From Nepenthes gracilis (Eukaryota > Streptophyta > Magnoliopsida > Caryophyllales > Nepenthaceae): a DNA stretch of 64,000 bases. A program made the translations under genes and the position numbers. The stretch covers positions 2,294,001 through 2,358,000 of the forward strand of contig BSYO01000026.1 in NCBI GenBank assembly GCA_033239525.1, written 5' to 3'. The notes under the pieces are model-generated. The model was not told the origin of the DNA. It saw only the letters and a list, made by a program, of their open reading frames with translations, and ran no database searches. Shown in pieces: positions 48,119 through 59,780 of this stretch (positions are counted from its first letter, which is position 1; the number at the start of each line of letters is the position of its first letter).

Positions 48119-49779
48119 TGTAACGACCTAAATTCAAGTCACTCGAAAGGAAATTTAAAATTTCAATCATCATTATAAATTCAACATCAGAATTTTTATT
48201 CTCATAATAAATTTCATTGAGATAATAAATATATATACAATATTATCATCCTGGGAATACAGTCCCAATAATGTATCCAAATAAAACCTTGATCGATAAA
48301 CTATCTCTAGAATTTCTTCTCACGAGCTTTTATCTCTACTATCTTCTCTATCTCGAATTTTTGTAACCAAAATAGGATCCCACGGTCCGTACTATGCAAT
48401 CAGCTCAATTTGGAGCCAAAAAAATATAATGGTAAGTCAAAACCCAACAAGTGATAATAATAAAAAATACTTAATAAATAATAAATATCTCGAATATCAA
48501 AAATATAATGGTTGTAACATTTCTATAATAATCTAACTATAACAGAGAAGTCACAACACGTCGTTAACACGACTCAAATTAAAAGCAAGATAGGTCTCCT
48601 TGGACCTTTTTGTGACAAAGATAACAAGATTGCCAATAATATGCTGAAACCCCTCAGAATTCGACATCAAGAAAAATGCAAGGATTCCCTGATCCCAATG
48701 TCAACGTGAACGACCTAAATATCAAACAATAATAACAACACGAATTCCACTGAAATGAGATAGTGTAAAATCTGACACATGGATTCTATCGAATATAACT
48801 CGTGGATTCCACTGAATCCCAAACTCGAGAGGTATGAACAATGATGAAATATTACAAAGAATCTCATTAGACCTTATTCTGCCATCGTAAACCAAAGATC
48901 GTGTATTTATGCCCCCAACAGTTGGGTAAGTGTAACGAGGTTATCCATGGTATCTTACTATCACTACAGTCCTCCCAGATGCTATACTCGTAGCATGCCG
49001 ATACCATTCCTGATATCCCTCGCCAAATGATATCTTCGATATCATTTTCTACGATGGTTATATGGCTATAAGCATTCCTCCACAATGAACAATATACCTC
49101 ATTATCACAATGATACGAAAATCAGTATCGGATAAGTGTAGATCACACTAAGGTATCGTAGGCTCCCATTCGACTAAATACCTTAATATTTTTATATGCT
49201 CTCCTTAACCTTGACCGTAGGAAGCCAATAATCTAATACTCACACAATTGAGTATGACGCAAAGAAGGCTTTACAATTATAAAAATTGAAAATGTCTTTC
49301 GATACTGTTAATAACCGTTGTGACGGAACAGATTTTTTTTCTGCCAACGACCTCCCGGGATGGACACCAAGTTGTCGGTGTTCTGCTCCAGGCCGGTCAT
49401 GCCTACCGATCACAAGATCACAGATGCCATCTAGGACCCATACACGATATCCATAAAATGTGTAACGGAATCCCAATCTGTTAACCTGCCAAAGTGTTTA
49501 CATTCATATCCATAAAACTCATCCTTTTAGAGACATAATCATAGAAGTCCAATTACAAAGATGCATATATTTCGATCGGATCGTTATAATAAAACTGTTT
49601 CTTCCGGGTAACTCCAAAATATGCTTTCCAATCCTTTGAATCATTCATACGGAGCTCCAGTCACTCTATCTCATCAGGCACGAGCTCTATAGTTTCATTT
49701 GGAGGAAAAAAATAGAAAAAAGTGAGTTGGAGCTCAACAAGGTACATACAGATCTTCCATAAAGCATTTATGCTGTAAG

Positions 49780-49958
49780 GCGGATACAGATACATATGCA
49801 GCATGAATATTATAAAACAACAATTGATCGGACAGATACGTATGTAGTAAGAATAAAACAACAGTTGACCGGACAGATACATAAATAGTATAAATTTTAT
49901 AAAAACAACAGTTGACCGGACGGATACATATGCAGCAAGAATAAAACAACAGTTGACC
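49780..49958 (-). repeat. Tandem repeat, 4 copies of about 41-47 bp, each with TTGACC-like site
   Basis: The copies read GGACAGATACATATG.AG.AAGAATAAAACAACAGTTGACC with small indels. Three of the four carry TTGACC; one carries TTGATC. Confidence 0.8.
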
Positions 49959-50149
49959 GCATCATGGCAAATTCATAATGCAAAAAGGTCAGGTTGGCCG
50001 GGGTAATTAAATTCTGGAAATCGGGACAGAAAACAGAGTCGGTCTTATAAATTCTCTTTTCTTTTATTTTTATCGATAAGGGACATCGCTGGCGGAGGTG
50101 GTAATAATCGAGAATAGATTGTGCACATCTCCTCACAATCACAGCAATA

Positions 50150-50256
50150 CCTCATTGTACAAAGCCCTGAAGACGGATCTCACTTCCTCATTGTACAAAA
50201 TCCCAAGGACGGCTCTCACTTCCTCCTTGTACAAAACCTCGAGGACGGCTCCCTTT
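50150..50256. repeat. Tandem repeat, 3 copies of 36 bp
   Basis: The copies begin CCTC(A/C)TTGTACAAA and end GACGG(A/C)TCTCACTT (third copy GACGGCTCCC). They lie within the long LTR. Confidence 0.85.
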
Positions 50257-51005
50257 CGTTATCCTTAATTACCATCATAATATTCTAAGGCATGCCGGAG
50301 AATTTTATCTCCCAATGCTGAAGTCCGATCTTACTTATTTTGTCGTAAGGCCGGTTCACTTTTTCTTTAATTCACATTCCGGACATGCACGAAACTTTCG
50401 GTTGTCATATTACAAAGCTAATTTCAAATTCATTTTTCTTATTCCGGTCAAGTATAAAGACTTTCAATTGACATGAAACTGATTTTAAATCTATAAATCT
50501 CATTTCGATCAATAATTCATTATTATAATATTATAACTCAAAGCCGATTTACTTCTTCATTTTTATGCAATTCAAGTTTAATCATAAGCTGAGCAGAAAA
50601 CGAAAAGTAGAAAGCAGAAAGTATGAATTAACCATGAAATTAAAATCATATTTTCAGTCCAATCGTACGGCAAGCATGGCATCAATAATTAAAACGGCAA
50701 GCCTGATATACTAATTGCTGAAGCATTTAAATCTGAGGAGAATACTTATAATTTTTCTCTTAAAACCGGGACTTGAAAACAGAAGTAAAATATGAGTTTA
50801 AAAAGGGAAAGTACACTTGTATTAGACCATTATTACAATTTAAGTTTGAAAATGGGGGTACACTTGCCTGATTGTTGACCGTCCACTCCGACTAACTTGA
50901 AGCTTTTTTCCTTCTTCACTACTTACCCTCCTTCCTTGCCAGGAATTTTCACACCGGTCTCTCATCTGGAGCTCAATATAAAGAGGAGGGATTAGGTTGA
51001 CCTTT

Positions 51006-51166
51006 CGGTCAACATCTTGACACCGGTCAACATATTGACGCAGGTCCACGTCTAAATATCAATCAACATCTTGACACCGGTCAACATCTTAACGCAGGTC
51101 AACGTCTTGATACCGGTCAACATCTTGACACAGGTCAATGTCTTGATACTGGTCAACATCTGATTG
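51006..51166. repeat. 18-bp minisatellite, about 9 copies, W-box-like
   Basis: The consensus is GGTCAACATCTTGACACC with point variation. Each unit pairs GGTCAA with TTGACA in inverted orientation. Located within the long LTR. Confidence 0.85.
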
Positions 51167-51659
51167 CCATTATTTTCGGTCTACCAGTGGTATAAGGCCA
51201 CTCCGGTTTAAGTCGAAATTAAAACACTCTGGTTTTTAAGTAGCAATATTTTACTTTGATTTCAGGACCTCACAACCGTACTCACACCATCAAAATAATA
51301 CAAAGGAATTTATCACAGGACGATGAAAGACAAAGAGAACCAGGAGAATATACATTTTGATCAATTTAAATATTTATCTAATCTCCCATTCTATTTCAAT
51401 ATATATATTCTATCATTAAGACCATATCTTAATTATCACCTACGAACAAGCTTATTATCACCAAATCTGATTCAATCATCCTAAATTCGTTCATCAATTT
51501 CCAACGAAACCATATATTAACTTTAACCACGTTTTGTAAACCAACTTGCCAAACTTACCCATGCACACAATATAAATATATACTGCCAGTATATTTATAA
51601 ATATATATTTATTTATATTCACCCATATATATATCACCGCACACTGCCTATGGTAGTAC

Positions 51660-51706
51660 TGCACACACACTGCTACACAAACCCACACACAAACGGCTAC
51701 ACAGAT

Positions 51707-51737
<31 letters not shown>

Positions 51738-51945
51738 CCACTCTTGCACTCACCCGCACACACACACACACAGCAGCAGCATTTGCTGCTTCACCACACC
51801 CACACACGGCTACAAAGATACAGTCCACATACACTGTATACACATTCCTGACCCATGTACAGCATACTCATGTGATTGCATATATATACACCTCTATAAG
51901 CACACACACACATACGCACCGAATACATACAACAATTTAATCACC
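51660..51945. repeat. (CA)n-rich low-complexity region
   Basis: Interrupted CA tracts, longest at about 51707-51735, interspersed with GGCTAC and CAGCAGCAG. The open frames here are products of the repeat. Confidence 0.9.
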
Positions 51946-52565
51946 AAATTTATGAATTCCTCCTTCATAGACTCTCAGCCAAAATAGAACATTAAGCTCG
52001 TTTTTTCGATTTCTTATTTTTGTTTTTTTTCTCAATCTCCATTTTTACCACGATTTCCACATAAAACCTATACATCACCTGATTTCAATAGCATCGGTGA
52101 AAGAGAGGGAATAGATTTGAGTAATGGCAGATTTAATTACAGAACAAAAGGAACATGACAACTAAGGGAAAACACTTGCAACGAGTGAAGAAATGAATAA
52201 TGAAAATTCACTTGCCAGTAACTATAGCATAGTTAGGGTTTGCGGCGGCGGCGACGGTGGCGACTTTGAACAATAACGGTGACTCTCCTGCTGACACTAG
52301 TCGACAATAGCAGCGGCGGCTTGCTCTACTTCGGGTTGTGCATAGTTTTCCCCTTCGATTCGTGCCCCTCCTCTTCTCATCACTGACTCCTTAAGTAAGG
52401 AGGAATCGACTAGGATTTTGCTAGTTTCCATCCTTCCCCAACGCCACAACTCTCACGCTGTTTCCTCTTTTCTCTCCTCTTCTTTCCTTCTTCTCCTTCT
52501 TTCCCTCCCTTTTCTTCCTTCCTTTTCTCCCATTTTACTTCTTCTTTATTTTCTTATTTTTGTTT

Positions 52566-52611
52566 TATCATCATCATATCATCATCATTATCATCATCAT
52601 CATCATCATCA

Positions 52612-52681
<70 letters not shown>
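52566..52681. repeat. (ATC)n/(ATT)n microsatellite
   Basis: About 16 TCA/ATC units run into about 22 ATT units. Any His/Tyr-rich frame read through it is not a gene. Confidence 0.97.
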
Positions 52682-52682
<1 letters not shown>

Positions 52683-53032
52683 AACATATATTTATATATC
52701 AATTTATTACTCATTAAAATATTAATTATTTAATTAATTATTTAATTACCACTACAATATTATTTTGATATAAATTTTTAATATTTTAATTTCCTTTAAA
52801 TAAATTATATTTTCAACCAATAAATACCAATAAATTAAAGTTGATCAAATAAATATTTAATTAATTAATTTAGTTTAAAAATTAACTAAATTTTTTATTT
52901 AACTCTAAATTTAAATCAATAATCCAAATATCTAAACCCAAAATAATTACTAATTAGTCAAATAATTACTTAAATTAATTTGACAAATTATTTTCATAAC
53001 ATAATAAACTCAAAAATATTCAAAACGTTACA

Positions 53033-54237
53033 ATTCTTTCCCCTTAAAAGAATTTCATCCTCGAAATACATACTTAATTTATCGGTAAGTGTGGGTATCT
53101 TTCATTGATTCCATAACCTAAACGGTTCTTGACCAATTATCCCAATGGTTTAACTCTACAAGTCGGCATACGATACTAAACACTTCCATTGAGTTTTCCA
53201 AATCATTAAAATAAATACAATTCATAAAGTACAACCATCTAAGATTTTCTACAAGTTATTAATTTATTCATCTCTAAATGCTTCATACATTGATTGGTGG
53301 CTAATCCATATTGATAGAAACTTAATTATCATCACACCCAAAATTATAATTATCCTTATAATCTTTAACTAAACCATCATTTTTCTTTCCACGCACTAGC
53401 TATCCCTAACTTTTAATCTTAATTCCACTGCCCAATCACTTGTCTCCTTTTGACAATTCATACCTCCCTTGACTTGGATTGAATTCTCCCAGAGAATGAT
53501 AATCCCTTGGAATTTGGATTTCCTCTATACTGAATTTTGAGATCCAAGGATCCTAGAATAATTATAATCCTCGTGAATATAGATCATGGGTTGATCACTT
53601 AATTTTCTCGATCTAACTAATTAAATTCAAAACTTTTCCTTCTCAATGATAACCGAGCACATCCCAAGAATTATGAATATAATTGTTGATAACTTTAAAT
53701 TATTCATCAACATCCAAGATCCTTTAAACAAATCACCGATACTTGTACTTAAAGAATCGTCTCTATTCAAATCAAATATTCATCAAACATTTACTCCCTT
53801 TAAAACCAATAGCACATAATTTTCACATGCAACAAGTCATACGCACTATTGAAATATTAATATCAAAAGAGTCTCTCCCTACCTAGTATTTGCCCAAATT
53901 GAGTCCATAATCTTTCTAATTTTTAACGTTCTCATAATCAATTAGTAATTGCATTATCCAATTATAATAATTACATTTAAAACTTACCCTCCCAATGTTA
54001 TTCTAGTACAATTATGTTATATAACTTGAATCGTTAATTGAAGTACTAGCATCCCACTCCATCCCATTATGTTGTCGACATTAATAATGCTGTCGTCAAT
54101 CAAATTTAAACCATCTTACAATCTCAACCTACTCTTGATTGTCCCATATAGGTCAATTCTATAAACCATCCTTAATTGTACAATATCAAATATTTTTATT
54201 AAATTCTCTGAATCCTTAGTATAGTTTATCATTAAGT
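53033..54237 (-). other. Non-coding internal region next to the long LTR
   Basis: The first 13 bp are the polypurine tract of the minus-strand element. The rest is AT-rich, and I see no gag or pol in any frame, so it may be an untranslated 3' region or unrelated DNA. Confidence 0.35.
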
Positions 54238-54852
54238 ACAACCATCCAAAATATTTTATGAATGGGTGAATCATTGCGGTGGCTCTACATTGAAGGATAA
54301 CTAGGACAATGGCAGATGAAAGCAGAAGAAATTAGGGCTATGGTAGAGTAAAAGGAAAAAAAAGAAAGAAGAAATAAAGAAAGAAAAAGAAAAAAAGGAG
54401 GGAAGAGTCCGTGAGGAGGAGCGAGAAGAGTGAGGGAGTGGGATTAGGAAAGAAGAAGAGAGAAATAAAGAAAAAGAAAAAGGAAAAAGAGGAGAATCGA
54501 AGGGGATAGAACAAGGAGAGGGAGTGGGGTAAAGAAAGAAGGGGAAAAAAAGTGAAAAAATAGAGTATGGAAGAAGAATCGAGGAGGAAGAACGAGGAGA
54601 GAGAGGGAGTGGGATGTTATATAATATAATATATAATTATATATATATTAATATATATATGTTATATTAAGTATATATTAAATGATAATATATATTGATG
54701 TGTCCTTGAATTTGAATTATCGAACGAGTTTAGGTACCACTTGATCTTCCCTAGGGGTCTAGTTGAAGTGGGTTCGGTTCTCGTTATTTCGAACCTAGAT
54801 CTTGCATAACATAACTGACAAATGAGATGTCAAAAAATAGTAAGACTAACTT
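54238..54852. repeat. Direct duplication, first copy
   Basis: It matches 55153-55760 with few differences. It contains a purine-rich tract (54340-54610), an AT-rich stretch with ATATAT words, and the first ~157 bp (from TGATGTGTCC, 54696) of the gypsy LTR found whole at 55610. Confidence 0.9.
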
Positions 54853-54901
54853 CCTATGTTTAATTTTTAATTAAGACAAATGAGTTGAAGGGGTCGAGAA
54901 A

Positions 54902-55137
54902 AACTCATGCATGGAATACCATATGTAAAGCTCAAATGTAAATTTTTATAATTTTTTATTTGTAAATTCTACATATATATAAGTCCAATATTTTAAAATA
55001 TTTATCGATCATGTTCAAACCCTCAAATTTTCTAAATACTTGGTAAAATCAGATGAAAGTATCAAAACATCTGGTAAAACTACAAACATGCATTTATATT
55101 TAAAACGGAGTAAGTAAAAATAATATGCATATACAAT
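54902..55137. repeat. 236-bp patch copied from 47541-47777
   Basis: Identical to 47541-47777 except for one 2-bp TA indel and one A/G difference, as read by eye. Flanked on the left by about 50 bp of unassigned sequence and on the right by the second copy of the duplication. Confidence 0.92.
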
Positions 55138-55152
55138 AGAATATGCATATAC

Positions 55153-55760
55153 AACCATCCAAAATATTTTATGAATGGGTGAATCATTGCGGTGGCTCTG
55201 CATTGAAGGATAACGAGGACAATGGCAGATGAAAGCAGAAGAAATTAGGGCTATGGTGGAGTAAAAGGAAAAAAAGAAAGAAGAAATAAAGAAAGAAAAA
55301 GAAAAAAAAAGGAGGGAAGAATCCGTGAGGAGGAGAGAGAAGAGTGAGGGAGTGGGATTAGGAAAGAAGAAGAGAGAAATAAAGAAAAAGAAAAAGGAAA
55401 AAGAGGAGAATCGAAGGGGATAGAACAAGGAGAGGGAGTGGGGTAAAGAAAGAAGGGGAAAAAAAGTGAAAAAATAGAGTATGGAAGAAGAATCGAGGAG
55501 GAAGAACGAGGAGAGAGAGGGAGTGGGATGTTATATAATATAATATATAATTATATATATATTAATATATATATGTTATATTAAGTATATATTAAATGAT
55601 AATATATATTGATGCGTCATTGAATTTGAACTATCGAACGAATTTAGGTACCACTTGATCTTCCCTAGGGGTCGAGTTGAAGTGGGTTCGGTTCTTGTTA
55701 TTTCGAACATAAATCTTGCATAACATAACTGACAAATGAGATGTCAAAAAACAGTAAGAC
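55153..55760. repeat. Direct duplication, second copy
   Basis: The partner of 54238-54852. Here the LTR start continues into the full solo LTR at 55610-57426. The junction with the patch shares ATATGCATATACAA words. Confidence 0.9.
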
Positions 55761-57426
55761 TTACTCCCCAACATATCCTCTGACGCGAAACTCAGAAATC
55801 TTTTTTAGACAGATAGAAAGATAGGAAAATGTGTAAAACATGATGCATAAATGCATGTTTTGGGGGATTGAGTGTGCGCGAAGGACTGATCTTCGACGAT
55901 GCGCTTGGCCAGGAATCAACTAAGAAATAGAGGACTGGAGTTTGGCAGTACACTCGACTGAGAAGTGGCCTAAAAATTGAGGATTGGGCCCCGGCAGTGC
56001 GCTCGACTAGGGAGCAACTTAGAAATTGAGGATTGAGCTCTAATAATGCGTCTGGTTAGAGAGCGACTTAAAGATGGATGATTGAATTTTGACGATATGC
56101 TTAGCTGTGAAGCGGCTTTGAGATGGAGAATTAGGCTCCAGTGGTGTGTTCGTTTAAAGAGAGGCTTTGAGATGGAGGACTGAGCTTAGGTAGTACATTC
56201 TATTAGGGAACAGTTTTGAGATAAATGATTAAACTCCGATGATACACTCATTGAAGAGTGGCTTTAAGATGAATGATTGAGCTCCGGTAGTGCGCTCGGT
56301 TAAGTATCGGCTTTAAGATGGAGGATTGGATTTTGACAATGCACTCGGTTAGAAAGCGATTTAGAGATGGAGAATTGAGTTCTGATGGTACACTCAGTTA
56401 AGGAGCGACTTTGAGATGAATGACAGGGCTCTGACAGTACGCTCGGCTATGGAGTGACTTATAGATGAAGAATTGAATTGCAGCAGTGCGCTCAATTGTG
56501 GAGCAGTTTAGAGATAGAGAACTGAATTCCTACAGTACGCTCGGCTAGGGAGAGGCTTTGAGATGGATGACTGAGTTCCGTCAGTGTGCTCAATTAAGAA
56601 GCAGCTTTGAGATAGACAATTGAGCTCCATTAATACCCTTCATAATGGAGCGACTTTGAGATGGAGAACTGTGCTCCAACTGTGCGCTCAACAAAAAAAT
56701 AAATTTAAGATAGAGGATTGAGCTCCGACGGTGTGCTCAATAGGGGAGCAGCTTTAAAATGAATGACTGAACTCCGATGGTGCACTCAGTATGGGAGCAT
56801 ATTAGAGATAGAAAGATTGCACTCGTGGGCTAAGTAACTTTAAAAAGAGAGAGCTCTTCGATCATTTAGGAATGCTCAAGAGTAAAAATTGTTTTGTCCT
56901 CCTTCTCATAAGGATGAAGGAGTATTTATAGAATTAAAACTTGTATGACCTTCGTAGTTAATGTTGACTGTCCTGACAAATCTGTTGAGTTGTCTCTGTG
57001 ATCCTGTGAAGGGCGCATGTGGCAATCGTGGTTGTCTAGGGACATTCCTTTATTTTTTAGGACGATGTCGGAGGTCGTTAATGGCAATTGTCTTTCAGAA
57101 AGATTCGCTGAGCTATAACTACCATCTTGGGACAATGTATAATCAAAGCCAATATTTTGTGAATATTTATTAAGCTGTTAGGATAGCTGTTATGGCTGTG
57201 TTATGGCAAGTTTCGCGAGTGCTGCGTTGTCGGGGTGTCAGCGGCTATGCAGAAGAGGCAACCACTGGAGCGGCGACGCGTAACCCTAATCGTCTGCTCC
57301 TTGTTGAGGAACTCCGGGTCAACCCTTCAGTACTTGCTAGGCTTTGGGTTTGGAGAAAACTCCATCGGGTCGTCGATCTCCTACAAGTCAGATTCAAAGC
57401 CGGTTCATAGATTGTCAGACCCATCA
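55610..57426 (-). mobile_element. Gypsy solo LTR, 1817 bp, TSD TATAT
   Basis: Its ends TGATGCGTC and GACCCATCA match the family, read on the minus strand. TATAT lies on both sides (55605-55609, 57427-57431). A minus-strand TATA-like CTATAAATACTCC lies near 56925. Its large size relative to the 683-bp copy comes from the subrepeat array. ORFs inside it are chance. Confidence 0.8.
55880..56830. repeat. Subrepeat array in solo LTR, about 18 copies of about 50 bp
   Basis: Each unit contains a form of GAGCTCCGACAGTGCGCTCGG followed by (A)GCGACTTTGAGATGGAGGATT. Units are diverged from each other and interspersed with small indels. Confidence 0.9.
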
Positions 57427-57431
57427 TATAT

Positions 57432-58018
57432 ATAAATATATGTATGTACATATATATATATGTATGTATTTTAGTAAATACTGTATTAATTAACTATTAA
57501 AGTATATTTTATGTATTAAAGTTAAATATTATATTAATTAACTATTAAAGTAAATATTGTAGATTTTAAAGTAAATATAAATATTGTATTTTTGAACAAT
57601 AGTGAAAATTCTCAGATTTGTTCAGTGGTGATGAGGTGGAGTATATTTTTGATATTTGATAGTCATGCGAGTGAATCTAGCAAAATCAGAGTATCGGTAA
57701 TAGTGGATTAGAATCATAATAAGTCAACAACATGGCAACGTGCAATGTGAATGTTGAAACGTTAGAAAAATTGAGTTAGTTTTAGTCTAATATTAGAACT
57801 TGATAATTGGTGGCATCATTAAGTTACGGGACCTAGGGAGGGTTGTCATTGGCCAATAAAGATGATGTAGACGGATACTTAGTAGGTCATTTGTTCTTTA
57901 TCTTTTTTCTTGATTATGATATTATTTATATTGTTAGGGTCATTTTTATGATTGGTATATTCTGTGACCTTCTTGTATTAATGTCGGGTGTGTTTCGTTG
58001 AAATACTGAATCAACATA
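57432..58018. other. Intergenic, AT-rich
   Basis: Contains ATATGTATGTA words near 57432-57470 and a repeated TTAATTAACTATTAAAGTA (57485-57555). Nothing coding is recognised. Confidence 0.4.
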
Positions 58019-59735
58019 TGTCTGTTACTATCCGTTCCAACTTCTAGAGATATCGCGCCTGCAGTGTGCTTTCCATCCGCTCAAGCCCCAAATCCCAAAG
58101 CTCCGCGCTTTCCGTGAGCTCTCTACCCGCTTGACCCCAAAAACCAAAAGCCCTACACTCGCCATAAGCTAGCCACGAGCTCGAGCGTAAAATTTTGAAA
58201 TGCCCAGCTCACTGCTCACCGCCTTATTGCTCGAGCATCGCGACAATGGGTAAATTTTTTATAGCTGTTTTTCGAGTCATCTATATATATGTGCCTTAAT
58301 TTTTTTACCCTAACTTTTGACTGAGCATTTTGGCATGCCTCTCCTTGAGAAAGATTTAGCTTTTGGTTCTCCAATCCCCCTACAATTGAGAAGATCGATT
58401 ATTGATCATTGAGCTTCATGTTCTAACAAGTTTTCTCAACACATTCTCTTTACCAATCCATTATTGCTACTCTTCTATTTTCGTTGGTGACGTCGGTACT
58501 TTGAAGAAGGAAACCCGATTGTGCTCACGATTTCAAGTGGTTTAAAGAGGAAAGATTGACGTGAAGATCGAAAAGTGTCCGGTTTCGTTGCTGTAGGTAA
58601 ATCCAATGAGTTCGTTGGTAGAGATCACAAGACGGGAGTAAGTCGGTTAGGTTAGCACGTCATTACGACCCGACATGTAAATCAATTTTTATAGTGTATT
58701 TCTTCCATGACCGTTGAAACCCAGACGGTTTTTCTCGATTACCGTGGGTATCGAGTTTTTTATTCGTTACCAAAAATCATGTCTTTTTATTACTATATAT
58801 CATTATATATATTGTGTATACTTATTATTATTGTTAGCATTTAAAAATAAATATTCATTACGTATATTGAATATTTAATTTTTACTACTTTCGCTATTAT
58901 TGCACGGGGTCGGAACATTGTTGCATAATTTGGGATAAAAAGTCATTCTTCAATTGGTATCAGAGACTCACCCCAATCCACGACCCCGATCTAGATGCAG
59001 ACTAGTCAATCCTTATCCGTTCCACCCTATTTTGAGGGAGCAATTATGCGTACTGGAAAGTACGTATAAGAGCATTTCTAAAATCTATGGATGAGCGAGT
59101 TTAGGCTAGTACCCAAATTGGGTGGACTCCACCCACAAGTTTCACTGGTGACGAACAAAAAATTTTATTTTTGTGGATTAAAGAGAAACTTGATGCATGT
59201 AATTATAATAATAAGGGGTTACATGTTATTTTTATTACCGTTTTTTTTGAAGAATTTAAACGTATTTCTATGTGTGAGGAATCAAAAGAAGCTTAAAATA
59301 TTCTTAAAATTACCCATGAAGGAATTAAATCAGTTAAAATTTTAAAATTATAAATGATCACCACTAAATTTGAAGAAATACGAATGAAAGATGACAAGAA
59401 ATTTGATGAATTTTATGCAAAATTGAACGATATTGTGAACTCTACATTCAATTTGGGAGAATGTATTCCTAAAAATATAATTGTCCGAAAATTTCTATAA
59501 TTTTTGCCTGAACGTTTTAAACCAAAAGTTACTACAATTAAAGAAAGAAATTTTTTAAAAACAAGAATAGTAAATGACCCTCCAAAGAAACTGATCTATC
59601 TCACACTTTAATCAAAAAGAATAAAAAGGATACTAAAGATTTTAAAAATAAGAAACCTCTAGGAATCTAATGCCATGAATGCCACGGCTTCGGTCATATC
59701 CGGACTAAGTATTCAAATTTTAAGCGTCAAAAAAG
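58019..59735 (+). mobile_element. Decayed copia 5' part: LTR, primer site and gag
   Basis: The primer site TGGTATCAGAG at 58955-58965 follows an LTR ending TTCA (58952). The LTR start is not certain (about 58019). A gag pseudogene begins at ATG 58995 (MQTSQSLSVPPYFEG) and reads through UBN2-type blocks (LKSMDER, WIKEKLD, KFDEFYAKLNDIVNS, FLPERFKPKV) in changing frames with stops. The zinc knuckle at 59671-59712 reads CHECHGFGHIRTKY, where the last residue should be Cys. Nothing of pol follows, so it is a truncated dead element. Confidence 0.7.
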
Positions 59736-59744
59736 ATTTCCATC

Positions 59745-59780
59745 CCACATCGATATCCAAAATATTTGATATGGATGTGG
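59745..59780. repeat. Small inverted repeat
   Basis: CCACATCGATATC and GATATGGATGTGG are inverted 13-mers with one mismatch and a 10-bp loop, just after the copia gag remnant. Confidence 0.6.

Larger units (their letters stand above)
48119..53032 (-). mobile_element. Long LTR, 4.9 kb, probably chromovirus (Tekay/Del-like) 3' LTR
   Basis: On the minus strand it begins TGTAACGTTTTG right after a polypurine tract (AAGGGGAAAGAAT, 53033-53045) and ends ...GGTCGTTACA at 48119, giving TG...CA termini with matching TGTAACG/CGTTACA ends. The preceding phrase on the minus strand, TTTCGAGGATGAAATTC, resembles the pol end of plant chromoviruses. It contains four kinds of tandem repeat (listed separately) and a GC-rich patch at about 52235-52320. 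A plus-strand relative lies at 39.6-40.9 kb. No gag-pol is visible upstream of it, so its class rests on the ends alone. Confidence 0.55.

Noticed and set aside
48119..48140. TGTAACGACC as the left start of a plus-strand LTR
   Set aside because: The polypurine tract at 53033-53045 shows the LTR is on the minus strand; the word is the inverted terminus.
51494..51940. ORFs of Cys/Val or His/Thr repeats on both strands
   Set aside because: They are products of the (CA)n tracts in the long LTR.
52418..52717. 99-aa ORF rich in His and Tyr
   Set aside because: It is a translation of the ATC/ATT microsatellite.
55880..56830. Regularly spaced repeats resembling a CRISPR array
   Set aside because: Units are degenerate, adjacent without unique spacers, and lie inside a plant LTR.
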